DNA of 64,000 nt from Massilia sp. CF038 (GTDB lineage: Bacteria > Pseudomonadota > Gammaproteobacteria > Burkholderiales > Burkholderiaceae_D), in assembly GCF_900129765.1 (NCBI RefSeq), contig NZ_FQWU01000002.1, positions 558,001-622,000 of the forward strand, written 5' to 3'. Shown here one piece after another: positions 55,316 to 63,786 of this stretch. Below the pieces are notes generated by a model. The model saw only the letters and a list, made by a program, of their open reading frames with translations, made no database searches and had not been told where the DNA came from. How positions within the stretch are numbered: the stretch's first letter is position 1; each line of letters begins with the position of its first letter. The translations under genes and the position numbers were made by a program.

Positions 55316-56101
55316 ATGCATCCAACATCCACCGCCGCCAACACCCTGCGTCAGATCGCTCTGGCCGTATCCATGATCGCCTGCGCGATCCCTGCCACTC
55401 AGGCCGTCGCCTCCCCGCTGGAGTGGATGGGTGGCGAACGCATTCAAGGCAGTGGCGTCATCAAAACGCAAAAGCGCGAGCTTGCCCATTTCACTGGCGT
55501 GAACCTGAGCCTCCCGGCCAACATGGAACTGCGCATCGGCACCACCGAAAGCGTCACCATCGAAACCGATGACAACCTGCTGGCGCAAGTGGAAACCGTG
55601 ATCGAAAACGGCACGCTCAAAATCCGCCCCGTCAAGCGCACGTCCAATTTCACTACGCGCGCCATGAAGATCATCGTCACCGCCAAGGAAATCAACCGCA
55701 TTGCGCTGGGCGGCTCCGGTTCCATTGCATCCGATGCGCTCAAGGCGGGCAAGCTGGCCATTGATCTGGGCGGCTCCGGCACCATCAACCTGAAAGCGCT
55801 GGAAGCCGATACGGTATCGGTCAGCGTGGGCGGCAGCGGCAACCTGAAAACCGGCGGCGGCAATGCCGGCACGGTCTCGATTTCAATTGGCGGCTCGGGC
55901 GATGTGGACCTGGGTCAGGTCAAGTCGCGCGAGGCCAGCGTCAGCGTTGCCGGCTCCGGCGAGGCGACCGTCTGGGCCAGCGATGTGCTGAGCGTGACGA
56001 TCGCCGGCTCCGGTGACGTGAACTACTTCGGCGACCCGAAGATCAGCCGTTCGGTGGTGGGCTCGGGCGGCACCAAACGCCTGGGCGGCGCACCGCGCTG
56101 A
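55316..56101 (+). CDS. Exported DUF2807 (head GIN domain) protein
   Basis: 261 residues, SD AAGGAG. A signal peptide about 1-32 is followed by a DUF2807 beta-solenoid (about 45-245). The repeat GGSG occurs again and again (LGGSGSIA, LGGSGTIN, VGGSGNLK, IGGSGDVD, then AGSGEAT and AGSGDVN), giving turns of a right-handed parallel beta-helix. Typical of surface or periplasmic proteins of unclear role. It ends 8 bp before the convergent TonB receptor gene. Confidence 0.9.
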   Translation: MHPTSTAANTLRQIALAVSMIACAIPATQAVASPLEWMGGERIQGSGVIKTQKRELAHFTGVNLSLPANMELRIGTTESVTIETDDNLLAQVETVIENGTLKIRPVKRTSNFTTRAMKIIVTAKEINRIALGGSGSIASDALKAGKLAIDLGGSGTINLKALEADTVSVSVGGSGNLKTGGGNAGTVSISIGGSGDVDLGQVKSREASVSVAGSGEATVWASDVLSVTIAGSGDVNYFGDPKISRSVVGSGGTKRLGGAPR

Positions 56102-56108
56102 GGCACCA

Positions 56109-58358
56109 TTACAAATCCCAGCGCAACTCCGCCAGAACGGTGCGCTGGGTGTAAGGGTGGAACGCCCAGTAGGTCGCGTTATTCAGGTTGTCCACCCCGA
56201 CCGCCGCACTCCATTGGCGGTTGAAGCGATAGCGCACCCGCACATCGGCCACCGTGTAACGCGACACACCCATGTAGGTTTCGCCATTCGGATCGCTGTT
56301 GTCCAAGGTGCCGAACTGGCGCCCGCTGTAGCGCACACCCAGCGTGGTGCTCCACTTGTCATCGATCTGCCAGGCCGCCATGAAATTGGCGCGCCAGTCC
56401 GGCACGCGCGGCTGACGTTTGCCGACGCTCGCCGCAAATCCTGCATTCTCGGCGATGATCGAATCGGCATACGTCACACTGCTGGTCAGGCTCAAACCAG
56501 GCACCAGCACATGGTCCATCTGGTGCGCCACTTCCAGCCCGTTGGTGCGGATGCGCCCGACGTTTTGCACAGTATTGACCAGCGCCGTCAGCGCCTGGGA
56601 ATACAAGGCATCGCGCGTCGTTTCATGGAACAGCGTCACGCGCAGCAACGAATCGCCATGGCCGTGTTCAGCGGTCAGTTCGCCAGTCCATGATCTTTCA
56701 GCATGCAGATTCGGATCGCGGTTGATGATCACCTGGTCCACGATGGAACCCTGGAACAGTTCTGCCGCGGTGGGATTCCGCACCGCGCGCCCGAGCGACG
56801 CTTTCAGGCCCCAGTCGCCCTCGCCCTTCCAGGCCACGGCCGCCTTGGGCGACCAGTTGTTTTCGCTGCGCTCATTGAAAGGCAAAGGCGCTGCCGAACT
56901 GGCATTCGAGATCTCGCCGCCAAAGGCGCGCCAGTGCTCATAGCGCATGCCGAGTGTGGTCTTCCACTGCGCATTCATTCTCCACGCGTCCTGCAGATAC
57001 AGACTCTGAAGCCGGGTATTGCCATTAAAGGTAGACAGGCGCGCACCATTGGCATCGCCGCGCCAGTCGGTGCTGGCCCACACCGCATTGCGCAGCATGG
57101 CCGTTTCGCCTTGCAGGCCCATTTCCACAACGTGGCTTGCCACTGGCCGCCAGATGCCCTTGATGGCGTAGGTATTCCATCCGCTGCCGCCAAGGTTGGT
57201 CAGCTGCCCTCTTCCCGCACTATCAAGTCCGGCCACCGGCACCGTTGGCGTGCGCACTTCATCACGCACATAATCGTATTTGCTTGCAGCGACTTCCCAA
57301 TCCCATACGCCCTTGCTGTGCTGTTTGAGCGAGAGACCGTGCATCACGTGCGCCAGGCGGCCCGTGGACGGCGCCAGATCCGAGGCGCGCAGCTCGTAGC
57401 GGCGGCCGGCGATGTTGATCATGTTGTTGGCGTCGCCGCGATAGACAGGTGCGCCGCTGGCGTCACGCAAGTACGATTCGGTGCCACGCCGCGCATCGTT
57501 GTCCCACCAGCCAAGCGTGTAGCTGGCACGCAGAATGGGCGACAGATCCCAGGCCAGCTTGACCTTTGCATGGTCCTGCACCGTATGCGACTGCCCACTC
57601 GCGCCGAGAATCCACCATGGATTGCCGGACGGGTTACGGTCCGCCACGGCACCCGTCACGGGCAAGCCGGCGCTGCTGACGACACCGGAAGCGAGCGCCT
57701 TGTTGGCAAAGGCGATGGGCTGACCGCGGCTGTCCAGGCGCGATACATCGACCCACCACGACCAGGCGCCGCTGCGGTCGCCCAGCGAGGCGCTGCCCTG
57801 GCGGCCACCGAAGCGGTCATTGGTCCCGTACACAGCGAACGGCTGCGAGAACGCGGCCATGCGCACGTGCGCTTCTAGCTTGTCTGGCATGCGGGTCTGG
57901 AAATCGACCACCGCGCCCACGGAGTTGCCTGGATACGCCGCCGAAAATGGTCCGTACAGCACATCCACGCGCTCAATTTCCTCGGGCGAAACCAAACCCC
58001 AGCGCGGCGTGTAAGTGGCGCCATTGCCCAGCAAATTGGACAGCAAAATGCCGTCCGCATACACCAGCGAACGCGCGCTGTTGCCGGTGCCCGATGCGCG
58101 GCTGGCCAGCACTGCATGGTCGTAGTCGCCAATGTAGCGCTTGCGCACATTCAGGCTGGGGAAATACTTGAGGGCATCTTCACTGTCGGTGGCGTTGATC
58201 CGTTGCTGGATCTGTGCCCCGTTGATGCTTTCAATAGTGGTGGGAATGGCGGTCGGCAGCGAGCTGGGGCGGCCGCCTTCGATGATGACAACGGCGTCGT
58301 CGGCGAACGCCAGCGGGGCTGCACAGGCAGCCGCAAAGATGATGCAGGTAGGTTTCAC
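56109..58358 (-). CDS. TonB-dependent receptor linked to copper genes
   Basis: 749 residues. Signal peptide about 1-19 (PLAFADDA), TonB-box-like VVIIEGGRPSS, plug (about 30-150, DVLYGPFSAAYPGNSVGAVV) and barrel ending YTQRTVLAELRWDL. It is the last gene of a minus-strand run PCuAC - DUF2946 - receptor, an arrangement of copper-uptake genes (OprC-type receptors are the known parallel). The substrate copper or a copper-chelate is inferred from context. A 96-bp gap separates it from DUF2946. Confidence 0.88.
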   Translation of the reverse strand: MKPTCIIFAAACAAPLAFADDAVVIIEGGRPSSLPTAIPTTIESINGAQIQQRINATDSEDALKYFPSLNVRKRYIGDYDHAVLASRASGTGNSARSLVYADGILLSNLLGNGATYTPRWGLVSPEEIERVDVLYGPFSAAYPGNSVGAVVDFQTRMPDKLEAHVRMAAFSQPFAVYGTNDRFGGRQGSASLGDRSGAWSWWVDVSRLDSRGQPIAFANKALASGVVSSAGLPVTGAVADRNPSGNPWWILGASGQSHTVQDHAKVKLAWDLSPILRASYTLGWWDNDARRGTESYLRDASGAPVYRGDANNMINIAGRRYELRASDLAPSTGRLAHVMHGLSLKQHSKGVWDWEVAASKYDYVRDEVRTPTVPVAGLDSAGRGQLTNLGGSGWNTYAIKGIWRPVASHVVEMGLQGETAMLRNAVWASTDWRGDANGARLSTFNGNTRLQSLYLQDAWRMNAQWKTTLGMRYEHWRAFGGEISNASSAAPLPFNERSENNWSPKAAVAWKGEGDWGLKASLGRAVRNPTAAELFQGSIVDQVIINRDPNLHAERSWTGELTAEHGHGDSLLRVTLFHETTRDALYSQALTALVNTVQNVGRIRTNGLEVAHQMDHVLVPGLSLTSSVTYADSIIAENAGFAASVGKRQPRVPDWRANFMAAWQIDDKWSTTLGVRYSGRQFGTLDNSDPNGETYMGVSRYTVADVRVRYRFNRQWSAAVGVDNLNNATYWAFHPYTQRTVLAELRWDL

Positions 58359-58454
58359 TTATTATTCTCTTTGGAAAGCGATGACGAACCGACAGGCAAG
58401 CAGCATGCTTACCTTATCGGAATGGCGAACGGCGGCACATGTGCCGCCACAAGG

Positions 58455-58844
58455 TCATGCCAAAGAGGGTGGGCCGCGCGGAGGCGCAGCAGTGAGTGCC
58501 AGTAATGGCTTGGGAGAACGGTAGAACAGGTAAGGCCGCAGGCCGTGGTTGGCCGACAAGCCAAGCCCCGTAACCATGCGCGGCACCAGCATATCGCTGC
58601 CGCCGTGCGGCAAGCAGTAGCCGCAATGCTCCATGCCAAAGGCCATGCTACCGGCAATTTTTTTCACGAAACCCGGCTTGCGCGCAGGATCGCTGACGCA
58701 GACAGACGAGGAGAACAAGTCACCTTCAGCGCGCGCACTGGCCACCAGGTGAGACACCGACGGGGCGATCGCGTTCATCAAAACCGCGAAAAACGCGATT
58801 CTGACCCACAATTGCCACCGGGCCGGATGTCGGAAGTAATTCAA
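58455..58844 (-). CDS. DUF2946 family protein (copper-linked)
   Basis: 129 residues with TTG start at 58844, overlapping the PCuAC stop (TTGA). One membrane helix (about 12-32) and a short extracytoplasmic region with a Cys/His cluster: SVCVSDP and HCGYCLPHGG (about 93-102). These can bind copper. DUF2946 proteins are typically found next to TonB receptors and PCuAC, as here. Confidence 0.88.
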   Translation of the reverse strand: MNYFRHPARWQLWVRIAFFAVLMNAIAPSVSHLVASARAEGDLFSSSVCVSDPARKPGFVKKIAGSMAFGMEHCGYCLPHGGSDMLVPRMVTGLGLSANHGLRPYLFYRSPKPLLALTAAPPRGPPSLA

Positions 58845-59305
58845 TGTGCGGCAGGCATGGCACCCTCAGGCGCGCTGAAGTTGATCGGCTTGACCGGCAC
58901 CTTGACGGTGACGACTTCCCGCTTTTTGCTGGGGTACTCGACCTGCAGGTTCAGCTCGACGGTATCGCCGGCCTTGAGCTGTTGCTTGAGGCCCGTCAGC
59001 ATGATGTGATAGCCGCCCGACGCCAGGTTGACGCCCTGCCCGGCTGGCAGATCGATGCCATCGACCGGCCCCATCTTCATCATGTTGTCCTTCATTTCCA
59101 TCTGGTGCAACTCGACCTGGGCGGCAGCCGGCGAGCTGACGCCCACCAGGCGTGCCTTGGTCGACGATTGCACGCGCATGAAGGCGCCCGAGCTTTTCTG
59201 CGCAGGCACCGTGGCACGCACCCAGGGGGCAGTCACGCTGACTTCAGCCATTGCTGGCAGGCTCAGCGTGGACAACAAGATCAAAGCAGTCGCGATTTTT
59301 TTCAT
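58841..59305 (-). CDS. Periplasmic copper chaperone PCu(A)C
   Basis: 154 residues. Signal peptide about 1-20 (LPAMAEV). The copper site matches H-x10-M-x21-H-x-M exactly: His67, Met78, His100, Met102. The fold is a cupredoxin-like beta-sandwich. The protein carries Cu(I) to cytochrome oxidase assembly (Sco/CuA). It is upstream of DUF2946 and the TonB receptor. A TATAAT is only 7 bp before the ATG (59313-59318). Confidence 0.93.
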   Translation of the reverse strand: MKKIATALILLSTLSLPAMAEVSVTAPWVRATVPAQKSSGAFMRVQSSTKARLVGVSSPAAAQVELHQMEMKDNMMKMGPVDGIDLPAGQGVNLASGGYHIMLTGLKQQLKAGDTVELNLQVEYPSKKREVVTVKVPVKPINFSAPEGAMPAAH

Positions 59306-59312
59306 GGCCAGA

Positions 59313-59318
59313 ATTATA
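59313..59318 (-). promoter_or_regulatory. -10 box immediately before the PCuAC gene
   Basis: TATAAT on the minus strand, ending 7 bp from the ATG at 59305 and with no SD between. If used, the transcript would be leaderless. It lies in the 15-bp yaeQ-PCuAC gap. Confidence 0.4.
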
Positions 59319-59320
59319 GC

Positions 59321-59863
59321 TTAACGTTCGTCTTTAAAATTCTCGCGCTCGACCAGCACAGTCGATTCGCTGTCGGTCAGATAGATCTGGCCGTCCTGGA
59401 TCGTGCACTGCAATTGCATGTTGCGATTGGCCATTTTCTGCAGCTGCTCGCTGGCGTCGGCCGGGATGTTAATCACGCTCAATTGCTTGGCTCGCTCGAG
59501 CTTGTTGGCAATCTGCTTGAACCAGATATGGCTGGTGGCGCTGTAACTGTATACAACCACCTTTTCGCTGCGGCCGCAGGCCTTCATCAGGCGCTTGTCG
59601 TCAGGCTGGCCGACTTCAATCCATATCTCAATGGCGCCAGTCAGGTCCTTTTGCCACAGATCCGGCTCTTCGGTATCGAACAAGCCCTTTGTAAACGTCA
59701 GCGAATCGCTTGCGTGAATCGCGAACGCCAGCAAGCGAATCATCATCCGCTCGTCGGTTTCGGACGGGTGACGCGCAAGCGTCAGCAGATGCGTCTGATA
59801 ATAGTTGCGGTCCATATCCGCAATCTGCAGTTCCGCCTTGTAGATTGTTGCCTTGAGTGCCAT
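59321..59863 (-). CDS. yaeQ: YaeQ family protein
   Basis: 180 residues, normal length. Starts MALKATIYKAELQIADMDR, with SETDERMMIRLLAFA (about 34-48), DLWQKDLTGAIEIWIEVG (about 69-86) and the terminal LYLTDS-like IYLTDSES. YaeQ has a PD-(D/E)xK nuclease-like fold, but its role is unknown. It lies between purU (18 bp upstream) and the PCuAC gene. Confidence 0.92.
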   Translation of the reverse strand: MALKATIYKAELQIADMDRNYYQTHLLTLARHPSETDERMMIRLLAFAIHASDSLTFTKGLFDTEEPDLWQKDLTGAIEIWIEVGQPDDKRLMKACGRSEKVVVYSYSATSHIWFKQIANKLERAKQLSVINIPADASEQLQKMANRNMQLQCTIQDGQIYLTDSESTVLVERENFKDER

Positions 59864-59881
59864 TGATGCGATGCCCTTGAA

Positions 59882-60751
59882 TTATTTGAAGACGACAGTC
59901 TTGTCGCCGTTTTGCAAAATACGATGTTCCACAAACCATTTCACTGCGCGCGCCAGCACCACGCATTCCACATCGCGCCCGATCGCCGACAGTGTCTCGG
60001 CATCCATTGCATGGTCCACGCGCTCCACATCCTGTTCGATGATGGGGCCTTCGTCCAGGTCGCCGGTAACGAAGTGGGCAGTGGCGCCAATCAGTTTCAC
60101 GCCGCGATGGTGCGCCTGCGCATACGGCTTGGCACCCTTAAAACTCGGCAAGAATGAATGGTGGATATTGATTGCCTTGCCGCGCATTGCCTCGCACAAG
60201 CCGGGCGATAAAATTTGCATGTAGCGCGCCAGCACCACCAGATCAATCTTGTGCGTGGCCATCAAGTCGAGCACCCGCGCTTCCTGGGCCAGCTTGGTCG
60301 CTTCATCCGCACCTGTGGCCAAAGGCAAATGATGGAAAGGAATGTTGTAACTGGCAGCCAGCTGATAGAAATCCATGTGATTCGACACGATGGCCGGAAT
60401 CTCGACCGGCAGCAGCCCGCTCTTGTAGCGGAACAGCAGATCGTTGAGGCAATGCCCGATCTTCGACACCATCAGCATCACGCGCGGCTTGGCGTGCGCG
60501 TCATGCAACTGGCCCTGCATGCCCATGTTGCTGCACAGCGCGGCAAAGCCGGCGCGCAAGGCTGCGTCGCCTACCTGTGCATCTTCCAGGGCAAAATGCA
60601 CGCGCATGAAGAACAGCTTCGATTCGGCATCGCCAAACTGGGCCGAGTCGATGATGTTGCAGCCATGCTCGGCCAAAAAACCGGAAACGCGGTGCACAAT
60701 GCCGCGCTGATCGAGGCAGGACAGGGTCAGAATGTATTCGGGATGCGTCAT
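59882..60751 (-). CDS. purU: Formyltetrahydrofolate deformylase
   Basis: 289 residues from ATG 60751; the frame to 60799 has no family match. N-terminal ACT domain (about 5-80: LTLSCLDQRGIVHRVSGFLAE in part) and C-terminal formyltransferase fold with the catalytic Asn-His-Asp set in NIHHSFLPSFKGAKPY (about 212-227) and HFVTGDLDEGPI (about 250-261). Releases formate from 10-formyl-THF to balance one-carbon and glycine pools. Upstream of yaeQ on the same strand. Confidence 0.94.
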   Translation of the reverse strand: MTHPEYILTLSCLDQRGIVHRVSGFLAEHGCNIIDSAQFGDAESKLFFMRVHFALEDAQVGDAALRAGFAALCSNMGMQGQLHDAHAKPRVMLMVSKIGHCLNDLLFRYKSGLLPVEIPAIVSNHMDFYQLAASYNIPFHHLPLATGADEATKLAQEARVLDLMATHKIDLVVLARYMQILSPGLCEAMRGKAINIHHSFLPSFKGAKPYAQAHHRGVKLIGATAHFVTGDLDEGPIIEQDVERVDHAMDAETLSAIGRDVECVVLARAVKWFVEHRILQNGDKTVVFK

Positions 60752-60891
60752 GTTCGCGGGTAGACGATGGTTAAAAATGCCAGCCTTATATTGTCGCACG
60801 CGCAGCGTAAAACAGCCTCATCATAAAAAAGCACGGGCGTGCGAATTTGGAGTATAGTAAGCAGATTACAACCTCAACGGAGACCCCTTCC

Positions 60892-61929
60892 ATGTCCACG
60901 ACCGCCCTGATGAATCAACAATTCCGCCTTGCCGCCCGCCCTGTCGGGATGCCGAAACGCAGCGACTGGCAAGAAGTGAGCGAGCCTGTGCGCGAGATCG
61001 CCGACGGGGAAATCGTGGTCAAGGCACTGTATCTGTCGCTCGACCCGGCCATGCGCGGCTGGATGAACGAAGGCAAATCCTACATTCGCCCGGTAGCCAT
61101 TGGCGAAACCATGCGCGCCGGCGGCGTGGGCGTGGTGGTGGCCAGCAAGTCCGACAAGTTTGCCGTGGGCGACCATGTGTCCGGCGGCATTGGCGTGCAA
61201 GCCTACTGGGTGGGCGCGGCCAACGACAAAACCGCCGCCTTCTTCAAGATCGATGCGCGCCTGGCGCCCTTGACCACCTGGCTCAACACCCTGGGCATGC
61301 CAGGCATGACCGGTTACTTTGGCCTGATCGAATCGGGCCAGCCAAAGGCCGGCGAAACGGTGGTCGTGTCGGGTGCGGCCGGTGCGGTGGGCATGACGGT
61401 TGGCCAGGTCGCCAAGCATATGGGCTGCCGCGTGGTCGGCATTGCCGGCGGCAAGGAAAAATGCGACTTCATGGTCAAGGAGATGGGCTTTGACGCCTGC
61501 ATCGACTACAAAGCCGGCCCCAATGCCGTCAAGGATGGCCTCAAAGAACACTGCCCAGGCGGCGTGGACGTCTACTTCGACAACGTCGGTGGCGACATTC
61601 TCGATACCGTTCTTACCCGCATCAACCTGCGCGCGCGCATCGTCATCTGCGGCGCCATCTCGCAGTACAACAACACCACCGCCGTGAAAGGGCCGGCCAA
61701 CTACCTGTCGCTGCTGGTCAACCGCGCGCGCATGGAAGGCATCGTCGTCTTCGACTACGCCGACCGCTATCACAAAGGCGTGGCTGCCATGGCCAAATGG
61801 ATGCAGGAAGGCACCTTCAAGAGCAAAGAAGACGTCGTCGAAGGCCTCTCGACCTTCCCCGAAGCCCTGCTGATGCTCTTCGAAGGCAAAAACTTCGGCA
61901 AACTGTGCCTCAAAGTCGCTGACGAATAA
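60892..61929 (+). CDS. NADPH-dependent MDR oxidoreductase (CurA/leukotriene B4 dehydrogenase-like)
   Basis: 345 residues from ATG 60892 (SD GGAG). Medium-chain reductase without the structural or catalytic zinc cysteines. Rossmann motif SGAAGAVGMTVGQVAKHMG (about 162-180) and VYFDNVGGDILD (about 232-243). Family members reduce alkenal or prostaglandin double bonds with NADPH. Divergent from purU. Followed by an inverted repeat. Confidence 0.92.
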   Translation: MSTTALMNQQFRLAARPVGMPKRSDWQEVSEPVREIADGEIVVKALYLSLDPAMRGWMNEGKSYIRPVAIGETMRAGGVGVVVASKSDKFAVGDHVSGGIGVQAYWVGAANDKTAAFFKIDARLAPLTTWLNTLGMPGMTGYFGLIESGQPKAGETVVVSGAAGAVGMTVGQVAKHMGCRVVGIAGGKEKCDFMVKEMGFDACIDYKAGPNAVKDGLKEHCPGGVDVYFDNVGGDILDTVLTRINLRARIVICGAISQYNNTTAVKGPANYLSLLVNRARMEGIVVFDYADRYHKGVAAMAKWMQEGTFKSKEDVVEGLSTFPEALLMLFEGKNFGKLCLKVADE

Positions 61930-61941
61930 GTCCCCCACTTT

Positions 61942-61976
61942 GTTGCAGAATCGGGGTCAGACCTCAATTCTGCAAC
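61942..61976. repeat. Inverted repeat with GGGGTCAGACC loop
   Basis: GTTGCAGAAT (61942-61951) and ATTCTGCAAC (61967-61976) are perfect inverted 10-bp arms around a 15-bp loop containing GGGGTCAGACC. The form is that of a REP-type extragenic element and differs from the CATCG-type repeat. Confidence 0.65.
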
Positions 61977-62132
61977 GATGTCGCTTTGCCGCCCGTGTCT
62001 GTTGACCGGGCGCGCGCCCCTCGCAAGTTCTTGGAACTTGGCTTTCGCTGCACCGTCTACCTCCTGCTCATTTGAAGCACGCGCACCATCGCTGCCATGG
62101 TGTCCCCTTGCCATTCTTGATCGAGGTAGCCA

Positions 62133-62537
62133 ATGCCTAGCCAGTCCAGCCGCACCCCATTTCAGCCCGGGCTCGAAGCCCAGGTCGATTTCATGACCGA
62201 ACTGACGCGCCAAACGTCCGACTCCGTGCGCAAATTCAGCGAACTCAATCTGCATTTTGCACAGCAACTGCTGGAAGACTCGTTCGACGCCACCAGCCGC
62301 CTGATGGCCTGTTCCAATCCATTTCAGCTCCCCAGTGCCGCTGCGCTGGCCGCGCAGCCGGCGTGGGAACACCTGCGCCATTACCAGCAGCAGCTGGTGC
62401 GCATGCTCACGGGCGCCCAGGTCGACCTGGCCCGCAACACACCTTTGCTTCCCGAAGCCAGCGCCTACACCAAAGGCCTGTTCGCGAGCACGCGCGGCGA
62501 CGGCGCCAGCGATGCCGCTTCCGGCACCCGTCATTAA
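62133..62537 (+). CDS. Phasin-like granule-associated protein
   Basis: 134 residues, SD GAGG. Almost wholly helical with amphipathic heptads (LEAQVDFMTELTRQTSDSV, then FSELNLHFAQQLLEDSFDAT), the Phasin_2 pattern, and a short polar tail. Phasins coat polyhydroxyalkanoate granules. No PHA synthase is in the window. Confidence 0.8.
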   Translation: MPSQSSRTPFQPGLEAQVDFMTELTRQTSDSVRKFSELNLHFAQQLLEDSFDATSRLMACSNPFQLPSAAALAAQPAWEHLRHYQQQLVRMLTGAQVDLARNTPLLPEASAYTKGLFASTRGDGASDAASGTRH

Positions 62538-62549
62538 CAAGGAGCGCTC

Positions 62550-63104
62550 ATGCCTACCCAAGGAAACAAAAAGAGTACATCGAGTGTCGACGCGCTCGAT
62601 CTGCTCAAGGCCGATCACGACAAGGTCAAAGACCTGTTTCGCGAGTTCGAACAATTAAAAGGCGATGACGACGAAGACGAGCGCAAGTCCGAACTGGTTG
62701 ACGAAATCTGTTACGAACTGACGGTGCACACCATGATCGAAGAAGAGATCTTCTACCCGGCGCTACGCGCCAGCATCGACGACACCGACATGATGGACGA
62801 AGCCGACGTTGAGCACGCGGGCGCGCGTGAGCTCATCAGCCAGCTCGAAGTCATGTACCCCGGCGACGACCATTTCGATGCCACGGTCACTGTCCTGGGC
62901 GAAGAAGTCATCCACCACATCGAAAAGGAGGAGCGCGACATGTTCGCTGCCGCGCGCCGCAGCGGCATGGATCTCGACGAACTGGGCGAGCAGCTTAGCG
63001 CGCGCAAGGAAGAACTGGACGAAGACTTGTCCGCACCGCCACCCACCATCGAGGCGCTGGCCCCGCGCAATGGCGCACGCCGGCCGCCACGCGCACCCAA
63101 CTAG
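62550..63104 (+). CDS. Hemerythrin HHE-domain protein
   Basis: 184 residues, SD AAGGAG. HHE pairs give the metal site: ADHDKVKDLF (about 22-31), HTMIEEEIFYPAL (about 60-72) and EEVIHHIEKEERDMF (about 117-131), with EHAGAR (about 88-93) between. It binds a di-iron centre and probably senses or stores O2/NO. The acidic C-terminus ends in a basic tail. 12 bp after the phasin gene. Confidence 0.9.
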   Translation: MPTQGNKKSTSSVDALDLLKADHDKVKDLFREFEQLKGDDDEDERKSELVDEICYELTVHTMIEEEIFYPALRASIDDTDMMDEADVEHAGARELISQLEVMYPGDDHFDATVTVLGEEVIHHIEKEERDMFAAARRSGMDLDELGEQLSARKEELDEDLSAPPPTIEALAPRNGARRPPRAPN

Positions 63105-63188
63105 CCGGAACTTATCAATTCAACCTTCCTCTAAATGACGGGCACATCACGAAGGGCCCGACATCGAGGACCACACCAGGAGATCGAC

Positions 63189-63536
63189 ATGGCGACAAGC
63201 AAAGACAGTGGCAACAAGAGCGGCGGGTCTGCGGGCAACGCACAAAAAAGTGCGCCGGCCAAGCGCGGCTTCGCAGCAATGGATGAAAACCAGCAGCGCG
63301 AAATCGCCAGCAAGGGCGGCCAGGCTGCGCATCAAAAAGGTACCGCACACGAATTCGATTCCGAAGAGGCAAGGCGCGCCGGTCAAAAAGGCGGCGAAGC
63401 AGTCAGCCGCGACCGCGAGCACATGGCAGACATTGGCCGCAAGGGCGGCGAGAGTCGCCAGTCTGCGGCACGCAGCAGCAAAGAAGCCGCCGGTACCAGC
63501 AAAGGTTCGCGCCAAGGCAGCAAAAGCGACACATGA
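63189..63536 (+). CDS. KGG-repeat stress-induced protein
   Basis: 115 residues from ATG 63189 (SD AGGAG). Highly hydrophilic, with repeats of the GGX(K/R)GG type: SKGGQAAHQKG, GQKGGEAVSRDREH, GRKGGESR. Preceded by RGFAAMDENQQREIASKGG, the standard opening of KGG (GsiB/YciG-like) proteins, which protect in desiccation and general stress. Next to the hemerythrin and phasin genes, probably a stress cluster. Confidence 0.92.
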   Translation: MATSKDSGNKSGGSAGNAQKSAPAKRGFAAMDENQQREIASKGGQAAHQKGTAHEFDSEEARRAGQKGGEAVSRDREHMADIGRKGGESRQSAARSSKEAAGTSKGSRQGSKSDT

Positions 63537-63786
63537 GCCAGCGTTGGCACGCCCCTGCCTGGTTCGCGGCGGGGGCCGCCATATCATTCCGTCCGGCGGC
63601 TGTTGCATATGCATCCATACCTAAAGATTAATAAAAAGCCTCCGTCAGCGCCTTTATTTTCTATCCGTACGACAATATTTGATGTCATAAGGAGATGACT
63701 ACCCCATTTTCGGCCTATCCTCATGGTAAGATTTCTCTCCGGCCACGCGGTACATGCGAATGGCATGCACCAGTAATGGAACGACA

